NCBI GenBank assembly: GCA_003956705.1
Contig: QZCP01000445.1
Location: 172,960 to 236,959 of the forward strand
Reading direction: 5' to 3'
Origin: Brevipalpus yothersi
Taxonomy: Eukaryota > Arthropoda > Arachnida > Trombidiformes > Tenuipalpidae
DNA length: 64,000 bases
Position numbers and translations under genes: made by a program. Below are positions 13,218-26,282 of the stretch, piece by piece. The notes under the pieces are model-generated. The model was given only the letters and a program-made list of their open reading frames with translations, was not told where the DNA came from and ran no database searches. Numbering within the stretch: the stretch's first letter is position 1; each line of letters starts with the position of its first letter.

Positions 13218-14961
13218 TCACCTTACAGTAGAAACAATATCATCGATCTTCAGAATAGAACGAACAGTCTCTGCAGCTAGCTTAATGGCTGAGGCGGAAA
13301 CGAGGAGAGGCTGAAGAACGTTTTCTTCGAGAATATTTGTGACCATAGCTTTTCGTACATTGATGCCTGCATTAATCTCACCATTGAAGTGTCTCTGTCT
13401 CAGATCTGTAACAGTTTGAAGAGGGTTCAGTCCAGCGTTTTCTGCTAAAGTGTAAGGAATAATTTCTAAAGCTTCGGCAAAGGCTTGATAGCAGTGAGCA
13501 TGCAGTCCAACCACTGATGAACTCATCTGACTTAGCTGTAGTGCCATTTCAATCTCAGGGGCACCGCCTCCTGGTAAAAGAGCAGGCTTCTTGACCAAGC
13601 ATCGAATAACACAAAGAGCATCGTGAAGAGACCTCTCAGCTTCTTCGAGCATCATTCTGTTGGACGCTCGGAGGAAAATGTTGACTGTTTTTCCGGAAGG
13701 AGAAGTAGTTTTCACTCCACTTATACGGAGAACTTTGGTATTGGGAATTTCTTCAACCAAATCTGCTGAACCCAAATTGTTAGGAACAAAATGATCAAGA
13801 CTGGCTATTGGACGGCATCCCAAAGCTTTACAAATGAATTCAATGTCTTCACGCTCGATATCGCGAACAAGAGCTATCTTGGCTTTGGAGAAAAAGTGAA
13901 TGGCCATCTCATTGAGAGCATCTCGGAGGATCGATTTTTGGATCATAAGAACGTTGCAACCCGCTTTCTTAATTTGTTTCACAATGTTTAGAATGTAGTC
14001 ACGCTCTTCTTTAAGAATCCTATCCATTTGAGTGTAATCAGAGACCACTACTTGATTGTCCATATCGGGTTTCGGTGGAGATACGCAGAATTGTATCAAA
14101 CCAATCTTAGCTTTTTCCACCTTTTTACCGCCAAAATCATTTGCAAACTTGTGATCTACACAGAGTCCTTCGATCAGCTCGGTGTCTTCAAGAGTCGCTC
14201 CAAGACGCTTGATAATTTTGATATCCTTCAGGTCAACATCATTTGCCTTACTGTTATCCTTCACCCTCATGACAGCTTTCACTGCCATCGGAGCGAAAAG
14301 ACTGGAATATTGTGAAACTACTTTGCTACTAAGTGCTGTTGTTGCAACTCTCACTAGCGATTCGGTGTCCTTAAGATCCAAAGTTATTGACATTCGATTT
14401 TCAAGAATTTCAACACACTTTTGGGCGGCTGACATGAAAGCTTCACTAATAATGGTAGGGTGTACACCTCTCCCTAGTAGCTTTCGAGCAGCCTCCAGGA
14501 GTGAACCTGAGAAAAAAGATGAGAAGAGGAGAAAAATTACATTTTAAACAGTCAAACACTACAAACCAATCTAAAGATAATGCATGCAATGTTCATCTAA
14601 CAATAATCAGAGTAAATTCAATGATAGATGTCTCACCGGCAATTATGACTACGCTTGTTGTTCCATCGCCGGCTTCAACATCTTGGGCTTTACTCAATTC
14701 GACCAGCATCTTAGCAGCAGGATGAATGACTTTGATCTGTTTCAATATGGTTGCACCATCATTGCTAATGATCACTTCACCATTTTCCTGATGGATCATC
14801 TTATCCATTCCTTTTGGACCCAAACTGGTACGAATGGCATCGGCCACCGATTTAGCTGCCTGAATATTGCTGTCACGAATATCATCTGGTTTACTTTTGT
14901 CTTTAAATTGTCCCTGAGATTTTGATACACTTTTTGTATCACCACTAACGATTGGAGCCAT
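13218..14961 (-). CDS. CCT4: T-complex protein 1 subunit delta (chaperonin CCT4)
   Basis: Subunit of the cytosolic TRiC/CCT chaperonin, which folds actin, tubulin and many other proteins with ATP. Two exons, 14961-14637 and 14506-13218, give 537 residues, close to the usual length. The start is MAPIVSGDTKSV, preferred over an upstream in-frame ATG because it fits family length. Exon 1 carries AIRTSLGPKGMDKM and the nucleotide-binding motifs NDGATILKQ and VEAGDGTTSVVI. Exon 2 carries LLPGGGAPEIEM and the terminal SILKIDDIV. The intron falls right after the GDGTTS/AGE region. It is divergent from the LRP-like gene, about 1 kb away. No missing catalytic residues seen. Confidence 0.96.
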
Positions 14962-15971
14962 ATCTAAGATACACCAAAGTGTCAATCAAATTATGTAACT
15001 AATAAACTAAATACTTAATTACAATCACAATTAAACACCAAACATGCACGCTGATTGCAAATTTAACAAGCACATGTGAAACTTTGATTCCAATCAAACA
15101 TAGATGGCTCTCAAAACACTTCTGTTATCAGAGACATCTGTCGTTCTATCGAGACTCCCTCGAATGTACCGAATTTTGCACCGAAAAGTTCTAATGTTCT
15201 AACTTTAAAATTTTTACCTTCAACCGATTTACATCGACAACGTCAATCAGCGAGAGACTGAACAATTTTCCCAAGTGTCAACTGTTTTAGTGAGAAAAAT
15301 TTTCCCGTGCTTACATTCGATCTATTTGTCCAAATCTATTCCTGTTTGATCCTCACTTTTTTCTAGGAATCAAAAGTTTACCAAAACTCGTAACCCGAGG
15401 CTTGTGGAAAAACCAAATATTGCCTCTCTCACAAAATATCATGACAAATTCATGACTTTCCCAAAGAAAACTTTTCCATCTTCTGTGAAAGGAGAAACTT
15501 TTTGTTTATCAATATTTGATTAACATAGTTTCCTTCAAAGGGTAGAACTTTTCTTTGCTTTCTTTTCTCATCAACTTTCTAGTGTACTTTCTAGCGTCAA
15601 ACTTTTCATCTCAACATATTGAGCATGCGTCATCTATGCTGCCATCTATCGGGATGAAGGAGCTTACAAGTTTTGAGAAAGAAAAAGAAAGAGAAACTTT
15701 ACAGCACAAGAGCAAAGAGATGTGTTTTCTATACAACATCAACATCAGATGAATGATGCTGAAGAGAAGAGGAGATGAAAAGACTTTTTACTCAATAATA
15801 TAATCAATTTTGATTTTTTTCCCTCTCTCTCTCTCTCTTTTCATCTTATTGTAAATTGTATGTGTGTATATTTATGTGATTGCTGCTGCTGACAGTGTTA
15901 TCGTGTTGGCGGCTGTTGATGTGCTAATTGGATGTGTGTGAAAGTACATATCATTCAATTCAGCTCTCAAC
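14962..15971. other. Divergent intergenic region between CCT4 and the LRP-like gene
   Basis: About 1 kb that must hold both promoters. No exon recognised. A (CT)n run lies near 15823-15838. In-frame with the LRP start there is a TGA at 15939-15941, which supports the chosen ATG. Confidence 0.5.
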
Positions 15972-18900
15972 ATGTCAAGAGCTTCCAAAATCTTCTTCTG
16001 CCTGTTCTCATGTAACATAATATTGTGTAGAAGATATTCGTACTTGTGTGTTTTGTTCTTATTGACAGATCTACTGTTAGTCTGTCCATCTGATTTGGTG
16101 TTGGATGGAAGTGAAAGTTCATCATCATTGTCCACCGCCAATGCTAATCAAACTACCATCACATCTACTTTTAACACTTCGATCATCAGCCATGAAACAT
16201 TCGCCAATATCACGATTCCGGAAGCTTTTGTAGTTTTTTCTCGAGTTTCAGCGATAGAAAGTATTTCTATTGATGATGATGAACAACATAATGTCACATC
16301 AAATGTGAATTCAATCGCTAAGTTTGCCATCCCGCCGATTATCAATGAAACTTATATGCGCAATGTTATTGCATTGACATTTGATTATGATTCGAGAAGA
16401 ATATTCTATTCGGATATTCAATTAGGAAGTATCTATAGTGTCTCTTTTAATGGATCTAACTTTTCTCTGGTCGTTGGTAAGCAAGGCTCAGCAGAAGGGA
16501 TTTCCTATGATCGTCGTGCCAAAGAATTGTGGTGGACTAGCTACAGTGATTCGTCTATCAATAAATTGAACATGGTAACCGGAAAATTTCCTCAGAAAGT
16601 GATCAAGCTGTCATCGGAAGATAAGTTGAGAGGGATCGCTGTTCATGGATGTAAAGCGTATGTCTTTTGGGTTAATTGGAACTCTAAAAAGCCATCCATT
16701 CAGCGTGCCCACACATCCGGTTGGCGTATTGAGACCATAATAAAAACTGACATAAAGATGCCGAATGCGATCACAATAGATCATCAACTTCAGCGTTTGT
16801 ATTGGAACGATGCACGACTTGACAAAATTGAGCGATGTGATCTCGAAGGTAATGATCGAGTTGTCATAGTCAAAGGAACTCCACAACATCCATTTGCAAT
16901 AACCGTTTACGGAGATTATATCTTCTGGACTGATTGGGTGACCAAGGCAGTATACAGAGCAAATAAGTCAAACGGAGGTGATATAGTTATGGTCAGGAAA
17001 AATATAACACGCCCAATGGGTATAGTTGCCATTGCTCCGGATGCTGATGATTGTATGCAAGATCCGTGCAGTTTCCTCAATGGCGGATGCTCTGACAAAT
17101 GTACAGTGAACTCTTTGGGATCAGTCGAATGTGCATGCTTCAGCGGACGAACATTGAACTCCGATGGACATCGATGTATGAACAATCGAACTGTCGAAGA
17201 ATGTGACAAGAAAAATTTCCAATGTGGTGACGGTGTTTGTATACCATATGAACTGACATGTGATGGGCTTGATAACTGTCGGGATAAAAGTGATGAAGAT
17301 CCGAACTTCTGTGCAGATAGAAGTTGTCCTTCAGATTTCTTCACTTGTGTCAATGGTAAGATACTGTCTGAAGTTTTTTTTCTTTTTCTCCAAATGATTT
17401 CTTCATAAAATCAAGCTTCTACTCGAAAAAGATGAGGAAGAGAACAGAATCAACAAATCAAACAGCTGATTCTCAATTTTGCTGATTGGCAAAATTCCTT
17501 CCATTTGATTATGATTATCTTCACTGAAACCTAATCCCTAGATGATTATATGATAGATTATCTTTTGCGCACGTTATATTAACCCTTCAGAATGCACATC
17601 GCTGTTAATTTATCTCTTGGTAATTTTGCATAATCTCTCTGCTCATATAGGTCGCTGTGTTCATCAATCGAAAGTTTGCGATGGTTACATTGATTGCCCA
17701 GATAGAGCTGATGAAAAGAACTGCACGTGTGAAGAAAACATGTTCAGATGTGATGATGGCACATGCATACCTCAACTTCATCGCTGCGATCGAGAACCAG
17801 ACTGTCCAGACGCCTCTGATGAAATGAATTGTCCTAGGCAGAACTGTAGTGATTTTCTACCCATTTCCGACTTCAAGAAGTCGGAAAACTTCATTCCCTG
17901 TAACAATACATGTAAGAACTGCTCATTTCCACTTGTTTTCTTAACTCCGACATCAATTTCTTGACTCTCAGTGTGTTGAGAATATGGCAGATTCATCATG
18001 ATCGAAATTCCCTTATCTACTGAGGACTATCAGGCTCAGACTTTCATGGCTACTTTTAACTTCTCTTTAATGAAATTTATCTATCATCTCAATTTTCTTC
18101 CAGCTTTTTGCATTCTTCCTGAGTGGATATGTGATAATCACAATGACTGTCTGGATAATTCCGATGAAATGAACTGTACTTTCGTCAATTCAACTACTTC
18201 TAATACGACTGAAGCCTGTGATGCTGATTCTTTCCGTTGTGATAATGGTCAATGTATACCTGCTAAATGGCGATGTGATATGGAGGTGGATTGTGAAGGT
18301 GAGAATACCTCGACCACCGCAGTCTCCTCTGATGAACGAGGTTGCAATTATACTTGTAAAGAAGATCAGTTCGAATGTGGCAGCCCTACAGGACCAAAAG
18401 CAGTAAGTTCAAAGTTTTTACAAGTTGTTAGTTCATGATTTATTTCTACCCTTAACTTTAAAACATTGAGCAATCATGATGACTGTTAATCTTTCTATCC
18501 CAGTGTATGCCCCTTTTCTGGACATGTGATGGAAATGTGGATTGTCATGATGGAAGTGATGAAGATCCATCTCTGTGTGCCAACAAAACTTGCCCAACAG
18601 ACACTTTCAGATGTGAATCTGGACAGTGTATACCTCATGTAAGATCTAGAAAATACTCTCCTTGCAGGTCTAATTTTATCATCATTCTGAACTTCTATTC
18701 GATCTCAGGATTGGGTTTGTGATGGTGATAGTGATTGCCCGAATTCAGATAACAGTGATGAGCTTCGCGGTTGTCCTAATCGTACCTGTAAACCTGATGA
18801 ATACTCTTGTGCAAATGGCCAATGTGTCCTGAAAAAATTTAAGTGTGACGGAGATAATGATTGTGGAGACAATTCTGATGAGCCTTCATCATGCTCTCAG

Positions 18901-18996
18901 ACACCATCACCTCCTTGTCTAAATCAGCAGTTCGCGTGTTTGAACAACAAGAAGTGTATCCCCAATCTGTGAGTATCCATGTTTTATCAACATTCA

Positions 18997-19059
<63 letters not shown>

Positions 19060-20671
19060 GTTCGATTTTTGCTGAATATTTGCCAAAGTTAGCTCATCAT
19101 GCACTATTCAAAAGGACTTAATTTTTATCGAGTGCCCTAGAGAGTTCTCACAAGATTGTTAGAGAACAATTTTCTGAATAATTCACACTGTATTGAAAAT
19201 TCAACTGGAAACTCATAGCTTGGCATGCAATAATCATTTCCTCTCTCACTGACTGGAGAAGTTTCTCTCTCCTCTTCTGCGGCATCATAAAACATCTCCA
19301 CATACTTGAGTTGTGTTCATCACTTTAGATAACAACTTATCACAATGACACTGATTAACAATACGAACTCTCTTTCAGGTGGATTTGTAATGGCTTCAAT
19401 GATTGTGCTGATGGTAGCGATGAAGATCCATTATTGTGTAACAACAACCGAACGAGTTCTCGCTGTAGTCCAAACCAATTTGAGTGTCGAAACAAAACTG
19501 CTTGTGTAGATCCTCAGGTAATAATTTCCATCGTATCTAGAGTGATAACCTCAGCCTATTTCTCTCATTTATTGAGTGAGAATGCTTCCACAGAATACAT
19601 TCATTATTGTGCGGCATTTGGAAACTTTCTCTCTTTGCAAGAAAATTTTCATTTTTTTACCCTGAGCAAAATTTTTATCAATTCGATTTTGCTCAGACTA
19701 GTTTCAAGAAAATGATTTCACTTTCCTCATTAATCGTTCTAATGGTCCGAGCAAATGTATCAAATCATGGTTCAATGATGAGTGTTTATCAAGAGCCAAT
19801 GATTAGCTAAACTCTTGAGATGAAGTTGCTTCAATCCTCTTCATCTTTAGAATGAAGATAAATTGCCCAAGTCAAATTGAAGAAATAAGTTTCACCATCA
19901 CTATGACACTTATCATACTGAGCAAGTCTAACTCTTCTGCTAACCGAAGACACACGAAATAGCATGAATAATTCAAAGTAGCTGCCTTATTGTGGCTTGA
20001 TTTAGAAATTTTCACTGAGGAGGTCAATTCATGTCAGGTCAGAATTATCTGAATGCGTCTTTTTATTCATTTTATTTAAGGAAACGTTCTTCTCATGAAA
20101 AAGGTGTAAGACAGATTAGCCTCAGTTCCATCAATTTTTACCTAATGACAAACACTTACCCAAGAAAAACCTGAGTCCAATCAGAGAAATGATGTAAGAA
20201 AGCTACCAGTTAGGAAAGGATATCTGATCGAAGAATCTTCCCAGTGATATGAAACAAAAAAGATCGATGTTTTCGGTGAGATTCTTTGATATAATATGCT
20301 AATCAGCGTTCAACATTTCAATATATATATAAGTCCAAGGTGTTCCAACATATCAGCACTAGCATTGATCATAGCTAATGGATTAGCAATGTTCGTACCA
20401 GCTACTGATTTGACAGTGTTTCGAGTTCCCTGAGAGAACGAAAAAATGAAAAATGAAAGACTTTGGCCTTAGGTTGCTTAGATTGAAGTCTGAGCTTATA
20501 CACCTTTCATAATAAAGTCGATCACGTCAGTTGTATGGTTAGGAATTGAGAACAGAATTTCTCTCTCTCTTTCTAGCAACGGGCTCACTTAGCTTAGCTC
20601 GGTCTAATAGGAAACTCTAGAAAACTCTCATAAATTTCAAAACTCTTTCCAAATTGAAAACAGAATTTCTA

Positions 20672-20742
<71 letters not shown>

Positions 20743-23700
20743 AGATATAGCTTTAGGATGGGTAGTTACAAATCATAGCTCATGACGTGAATTTCTTGTT
20801 AATTTTCCGATAATGAAGGCTCGCGTGTGTCACATGTATGTCTGCCTCGCATGCTTAACGTGCTTCCAATCGCTGTCTAGACTGATGAGTTTACATGTAG
20901 TATCAGTTAGTCAAAACAACTACTGTTCTGAAGAGCGCAATTATTCAATTGAGCTAAACTAATTTGATTTTGTCTAATTTTGCCGTATAGCATCTTTGTG
21001 ATGGGTTTAATGACTGTGGAGATTACTCTGATGAGGAACACTGTGATGTTGACGAATGCACCATTGGAGGTCATGATTGCCCTCAAATTTGTGAAGATAT
21101 GAAAATAGGCTACAAATGCAGTTGTCAGAAAGGTTTCATAGCAGTTGATGGTGGAAAACGTTGTAAAGACATTAATGAGTGTGAAACTATACGTCCATGC
21201 TCACAGTATTGTCGAAATCTTTATGGTTCATATTCCTGCTCTTGTGCCCCTGGTTATCATTCAAGTCATAACGGAACGAGCTGTCGTTCCAATTCAACTC
21301 TCCACCCTTACATTCTGGTCTCCGAGCGACACAACATAATTTTCACTGATTCACAAGGACACAATATCAAAATCAAAGTGGCAAACGTATCGAATGCTGT
21401 TGCTGTTGATTTCGATTATGGTCAAAGCTGTCTTTATTTCTCAGAAGTAGCTTCTAATGGGAGCACAATCAAGCGGGCTTGCTACAAAAACAGTTCCTCA
21501 ACTTTGGAAGAAGCTCTCGAGGAGCCCAAAATTATACATTCCATCGTGCTGAAGAGTCCCGATGGCTTAGCTGTTGATTGGGTTGCAAAAAATCTTTACT
21601 GGTGTGATAAAAATCGAGAAACAATCGAGGTTTCCCGTCTAGATGGAAAGTTCCGGAAGATACTCATCAAGAAAAATCTTCATGAACCTAGAGCTATTGC
21701 CCTGCATCCTAGACTGGGATATATGTATTGGACTGATTGGGGAGATAGACCACACATCGGAAGAGCTGGTATGGATGGGAGTGATCCGAAAATTCTTATC
21801 GATGGAAACACAAGTCCCGGACTTGGATGGCCAAATGCTTTAACCATTGATTATGTTACTGGAGAGCTGTGGTGGGCTGATGCAAAATTAGACTATATCG
21901 CTGTAGCTCGACTTGATGGCTCAAATTCAATGGTAGTAACACGCCCCACCACAAAATATATTGGGCACATCTTTGCTATAACAGTCTTTGAAGATAATAT
22001 TTTCTGGACTGAATGGAATAACAAATCTGTTGTCAAATGTAACAAATATCATTGTGAAAATAGCACTCTCATCTTATCATTAAGAGACAAGCCAATGGAT
22101 ATTCATATCCTCCATCCTTATCGCCAACCTTCTCTGCCATTTACTAATCCTTGTAATTCTCTGAATTGTAACGCATTGTGTCTACTCAAACCGGGAAATT
22201 TCGAAGCTCAAGCGACATGTGCATGTCCCGAAGATTTTATCCTCAGTTCTGATGGTCGTTCATGCTCAAGCAATTGCTCTGTTGGAAGTATATCATGCCC
22301 CTCCACACTCAAATGTATCTCCTCTGAATGGTTCTGTGATAAACATGATGACTGTGGCGATGGTTTTGATGAGCCACCAACGTGCAATGCATCTCTCGCA
22401 TCGTGTGCTCCTGGCCACTTTTCGTGTTCTGATGGAGCTTGCATTCCTGCACAGTCTTATTGTAATGGTATCGTTGACTGTCATGATGGGTCTGATGAAA
22501 AGTGTGATCAAACAACCATCAATTTATCTGATGGAGATTCATGTTCTAAAGATTTTTGTCTCAATGGAGGCAAATGTTCGGATGATGGTAAAATGTGTAT
22601 CTGTCCGGATGGATACAGTGGGTTACAGTGTCAAATCAAGCATTGTGGTTGTTTGAACGGTGGAACATGTGTAAAAAGTCAAGAATATAGAAGTTGTCTC
22701 TGCCCACCCGGTTATATGGGTGAATTATGTGAAAAAAGTGTTCTACCCCTTTGTAACGATATTCTGTGTAATAATGGCGGTTACTGTCAGGTTATTGATG
22801 GAAAAGCTGTTTGTAACTGTTCAAGAGGTTGGGAAGGTCCAACTTGTGACAAACTTATCCGTGGCTCGGATATTTGTGATCATTACTGTCAAAACGGAGG
22901 TAATTGTACTATGAGTCAAGGTCACATGCCTCCGCTTTGCAGGTAAGTTGAAGTTTGATGGATCATAATCCCAACTCTCTAATCGTAATCTCCTATCTTT
23001 TCAGCTGTACATCAGACTGGACTGGGTCCAGGTGTCATATACCAGTAACCTGTAAAGGTTTATGTCTAAATTCGGGACAATGCTACCTCAGCTCAGGGAA
23101 CTTACCAAAGTGCAAGTACGTTGACTAAATTTTTGCTTCTCGCGAATGTTCCCTGAATTCCCACTGAATTAACTGTAATTGTCTTTGAACAGATGCTCAC
23201 AAGGTTTTGAGGGGGAGAGATGTGAAAAGTCTACTCTCAATACTTCCAGCATGTCTTCAGCGTCACACTCATTTGGTTCCTCTGATTGGAAAATCATTCT
23301 AATTGCCGTGGCTGGTTTCATAGCTTCAATATTGATTGGATTTCTCACCATTCTTGGGTTGCGCTTACATCTCAGGTATTCAAAGTTGAAATTTTTCCTC
23401 CTTTTTCTGAATTCTCTTTCTATTCTGTAGAAATAGACCTTTCATGCATCGTCGAATCGATGATTTTGGCGTTAACATGGAAATAACTAATCCTATGTTT
23501 GGAGACGATACAAATGAAGATCGATACTCCCCTGAGACCGCAATTCAGTCCCTCCCTCTCAAGATAGATAACAAGGTAAGCTGAATTTTTCAGCCTCTTT
23601 TTTCAGATCTTTTTGTTGCAGATCTATCCAGCAAGAGACTATTTTCCACAGCTCTATTCTCAGAACCTAATTTGTTGACTATTCCAAAACAGAGTACAAA

Positions 23701-23827
23701 TTTCGCCAATCCTCTCTATGAGTTCGAGGAAGAAAAGACCAATCTTCTCACCGAAGATGGTAATGTCGTGATAAAAGAGAACGTCAATGGAGAAACGGTC
23801 AATGGCAGTGCCAAATCCGAAAACTAA
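15972..23827 (+). CDS. LDL-receptor-related protein (LRP1/LRP2-like, compact form)
   Basis: Type I membrane endocytic receptor. Eleven exons: 15972-17355, 17651-17911, 18104-18402, 18504-18638, 18709-18968, 19379-19517, 20991-22942, 23005-23115, 23193-23375, 23431-23575, 23693-23827. All junction phases agree and give 1,667 residues. Order: hydrophobic signal-like segment (about 20-35), YWTD beta-propeller (RIFYSD, ELWWTS, RLYWND, YIFWTD), EGF, ten LDLa modules with CDGxxDCxDxSDE endings, two EGFs (one NECET calcium type), second propeller (NLYWCD, MYWTDWGD, ELWWAD), EGF, two more LDLa, about five EGFs, one transmembrane helix (WKIILIAVAGFIAS), and a cytoplasmic tail with EITNPMF and the NPxY-like FANPLY. 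This matches the C-terminal third of LRP1; the N-terminal ligand clusters are absent. LRP1 versus megalin is not settled. Confidence 0.85.
19001..19056 (+). repeat. (CT)n microsatellite in LRP-like intron 5
   Basis: Uninterrupted CT dinucleotide tract between exons 5 and 6 of the receptor gene. Confidence 0.95.
20161..20550 (+). pseudogene. Scrambled partial duplicate of the IDH3G 3' region inside LRP-like intron 6
   Basis: Three adjacent blocks match the IDH3G locus on the same strand but in changed order. 20161-20331 matches 25866-26038 (downstream flank). 20332-20447 matches about 26429-26545 (start of the last exon, including its splice acceptor and part of the intron). 20448-20550 matches about 26250-26345 (end of the last exon with the stop codon). 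Because intron sequence is included, it is a DNA-level copy, not a retrocopy. It is antisense to the LRP-like transcript and interrupted, so it is non-coding. Confidence 0.85.
20675..20739 (+). repeat. (CT)n microsatellite in LRP-like intron 6
   Basis: Uninterrupted CT tract. Intron 6 (19518-20990) is the longest intron of this gene and otherwise holds only the IDH3G-derived fragment. Confidence 0.95.
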
Positions 23828-24602
23828 CAATCTGTCTGTTTTACCTTTTACGTGAATTGCTCTCCAATTTTTGCCCATTCTTTCTACTTCAGATTTTATT
23901 TTATTTTGTTTTAAAAATTTCCGGTGATTTTTTAGCCTTTATTGAGCTTTGAATCGCTAATCAATTTCTAAGCTTACATCGAGCCATCTCTGTTGGACCT
24001 TTCGTTTTTGAAAGAAATCTACTTTCCTGTTCATTCACACTGTCAGGATCTTTTTCAATGGTGCCAAAAGGCGAATTCAAATTTCAATCTACTTGATGAG
24101 AAACTCATACTGGCCATCTCTTGATGGACTGAATCTCATTCAGACACAAATGTAATCTGATTGCTATCTCGACAAAGCATTTAATGAGCTTGTCTTAAAG
24201 GCTAGTCTTCCTTAGTTCACCTATAACTTAACACAATGAGTCCATGCTTAACGCAAATTTCTCTTATATTTGAGTGTATTATATGCAACAATCATTCATG
24301 ATTATATTGCCAATTATTGTTAAAATTTTTGGAAAAACAACAAAAAATTTGTGTCACTATTATTTATTACAAAGAGATAATCTCTTGGATGACTAGAATG
24401 ATGATTGGTCGGCATAACATGGCACAGAAGCAATCTTCCTCTCAATGTCACCCAACACCGCACTACGTAGAACACATAGAATGGTATGTAAATAGTTTTG
24501 AGTTCACTGTTCAAATAGTTTGCGGAAGAGAGTTTCTCAGAGAGATTCGATGTACCGTTCAAAATTTCTTATCTTCATCAAATTTTGGCCGAACACTCAG
24601 CT
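23828..24602. other. 3' flank of the LRP-like gene
   Basis: AT-rich. Presumably the 3' UTR of the receptor followed by intergenic sequence. No exon recognised. Confidence 0.45.
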
Positions 24603-25013
24603 TCACTCTCTTGATGCGGATCGCTGAGTGATTCGGGACAAACTCTGGGTATCTATTCCAGTGACCATTTGAGGAATGAGACGTGGAGGGAACAAGTTGT
24701 TAGCAATACCTTCGATCAGCCAATCAGTAATGGCTTTAGAACTTTTGATCACTAATGATCGCCAATCCAAGCGATCACCTAGCAGAATGACCACTTGTGT
24801 ACCCCTTTTAACACCAACTTTCCACCTTCTAAGTAAAGTTTCGCGTGCACAACGAACCTTACTGAACCACGATAACGGATTTATAAAGTGTTTTCGTGAT
24901 ACCGTTGAAAGTTCGCGAGACTCTTCACCATTGTAAATAGGGAAACTATCGGTCACATGATTTCGTAATGTTATACTTAGGCATAGAAAAAGCAGCAAGA
25001 ACTGCATTATCAT
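24603..25013 (-). CDS. Predicted small secreted protein (hypothetical)
   Basis: An uninterrupted 136-residue frame with an ATG start. Its N-terminus, MIMQFLLLFLCLSITLRN, is a good signal peptide (hydrophobic core of about 12 residues). The mature part is basic, with a single Cys (KVRCARETLLRRWK), a hydrophobic TQVVILLGDRLDW segment and a Ser/Thr-rich tail. I do not recognise a family. It stands alone between the LRP-like receptor and IDH3G. The length and N-terminal signal make a real gene plausible, but a chance frame is not excluded. Confidence 0.4.
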   Translation of the reverse strand: MIMQFLLLFLCLSITLRNHVTDSFPIYNGEESRELSTVSRKHFINPLSWFSKVRCARETLLRRWKVGVKRGTQVVILLGDRLDWRSLVIKSSKAITDWLIEGIANNLFPPRLIPQMVTGIDTQSLSRITQRSASRE

Positions 25014-25137
25014 GAGAATATGACGATGAACATGAAAAATGATTGGCCATTGAGGATGTCTTGAAACTGAGTGACCTCACACTTGATCTCCTGCTTTTCA
25101 TAAATTGACTTTCCCCCGCTCATTCTTATTGTTATTA

Positions 25138-26282
<1,145 letters not shown>

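Noticed and set aside
20332..20550. IDH3G-like sequence in LRP-like intron 6 as a coding exon or second IDH gene
   Set aside because: It is scrambled, partial and antisense to the host gene.
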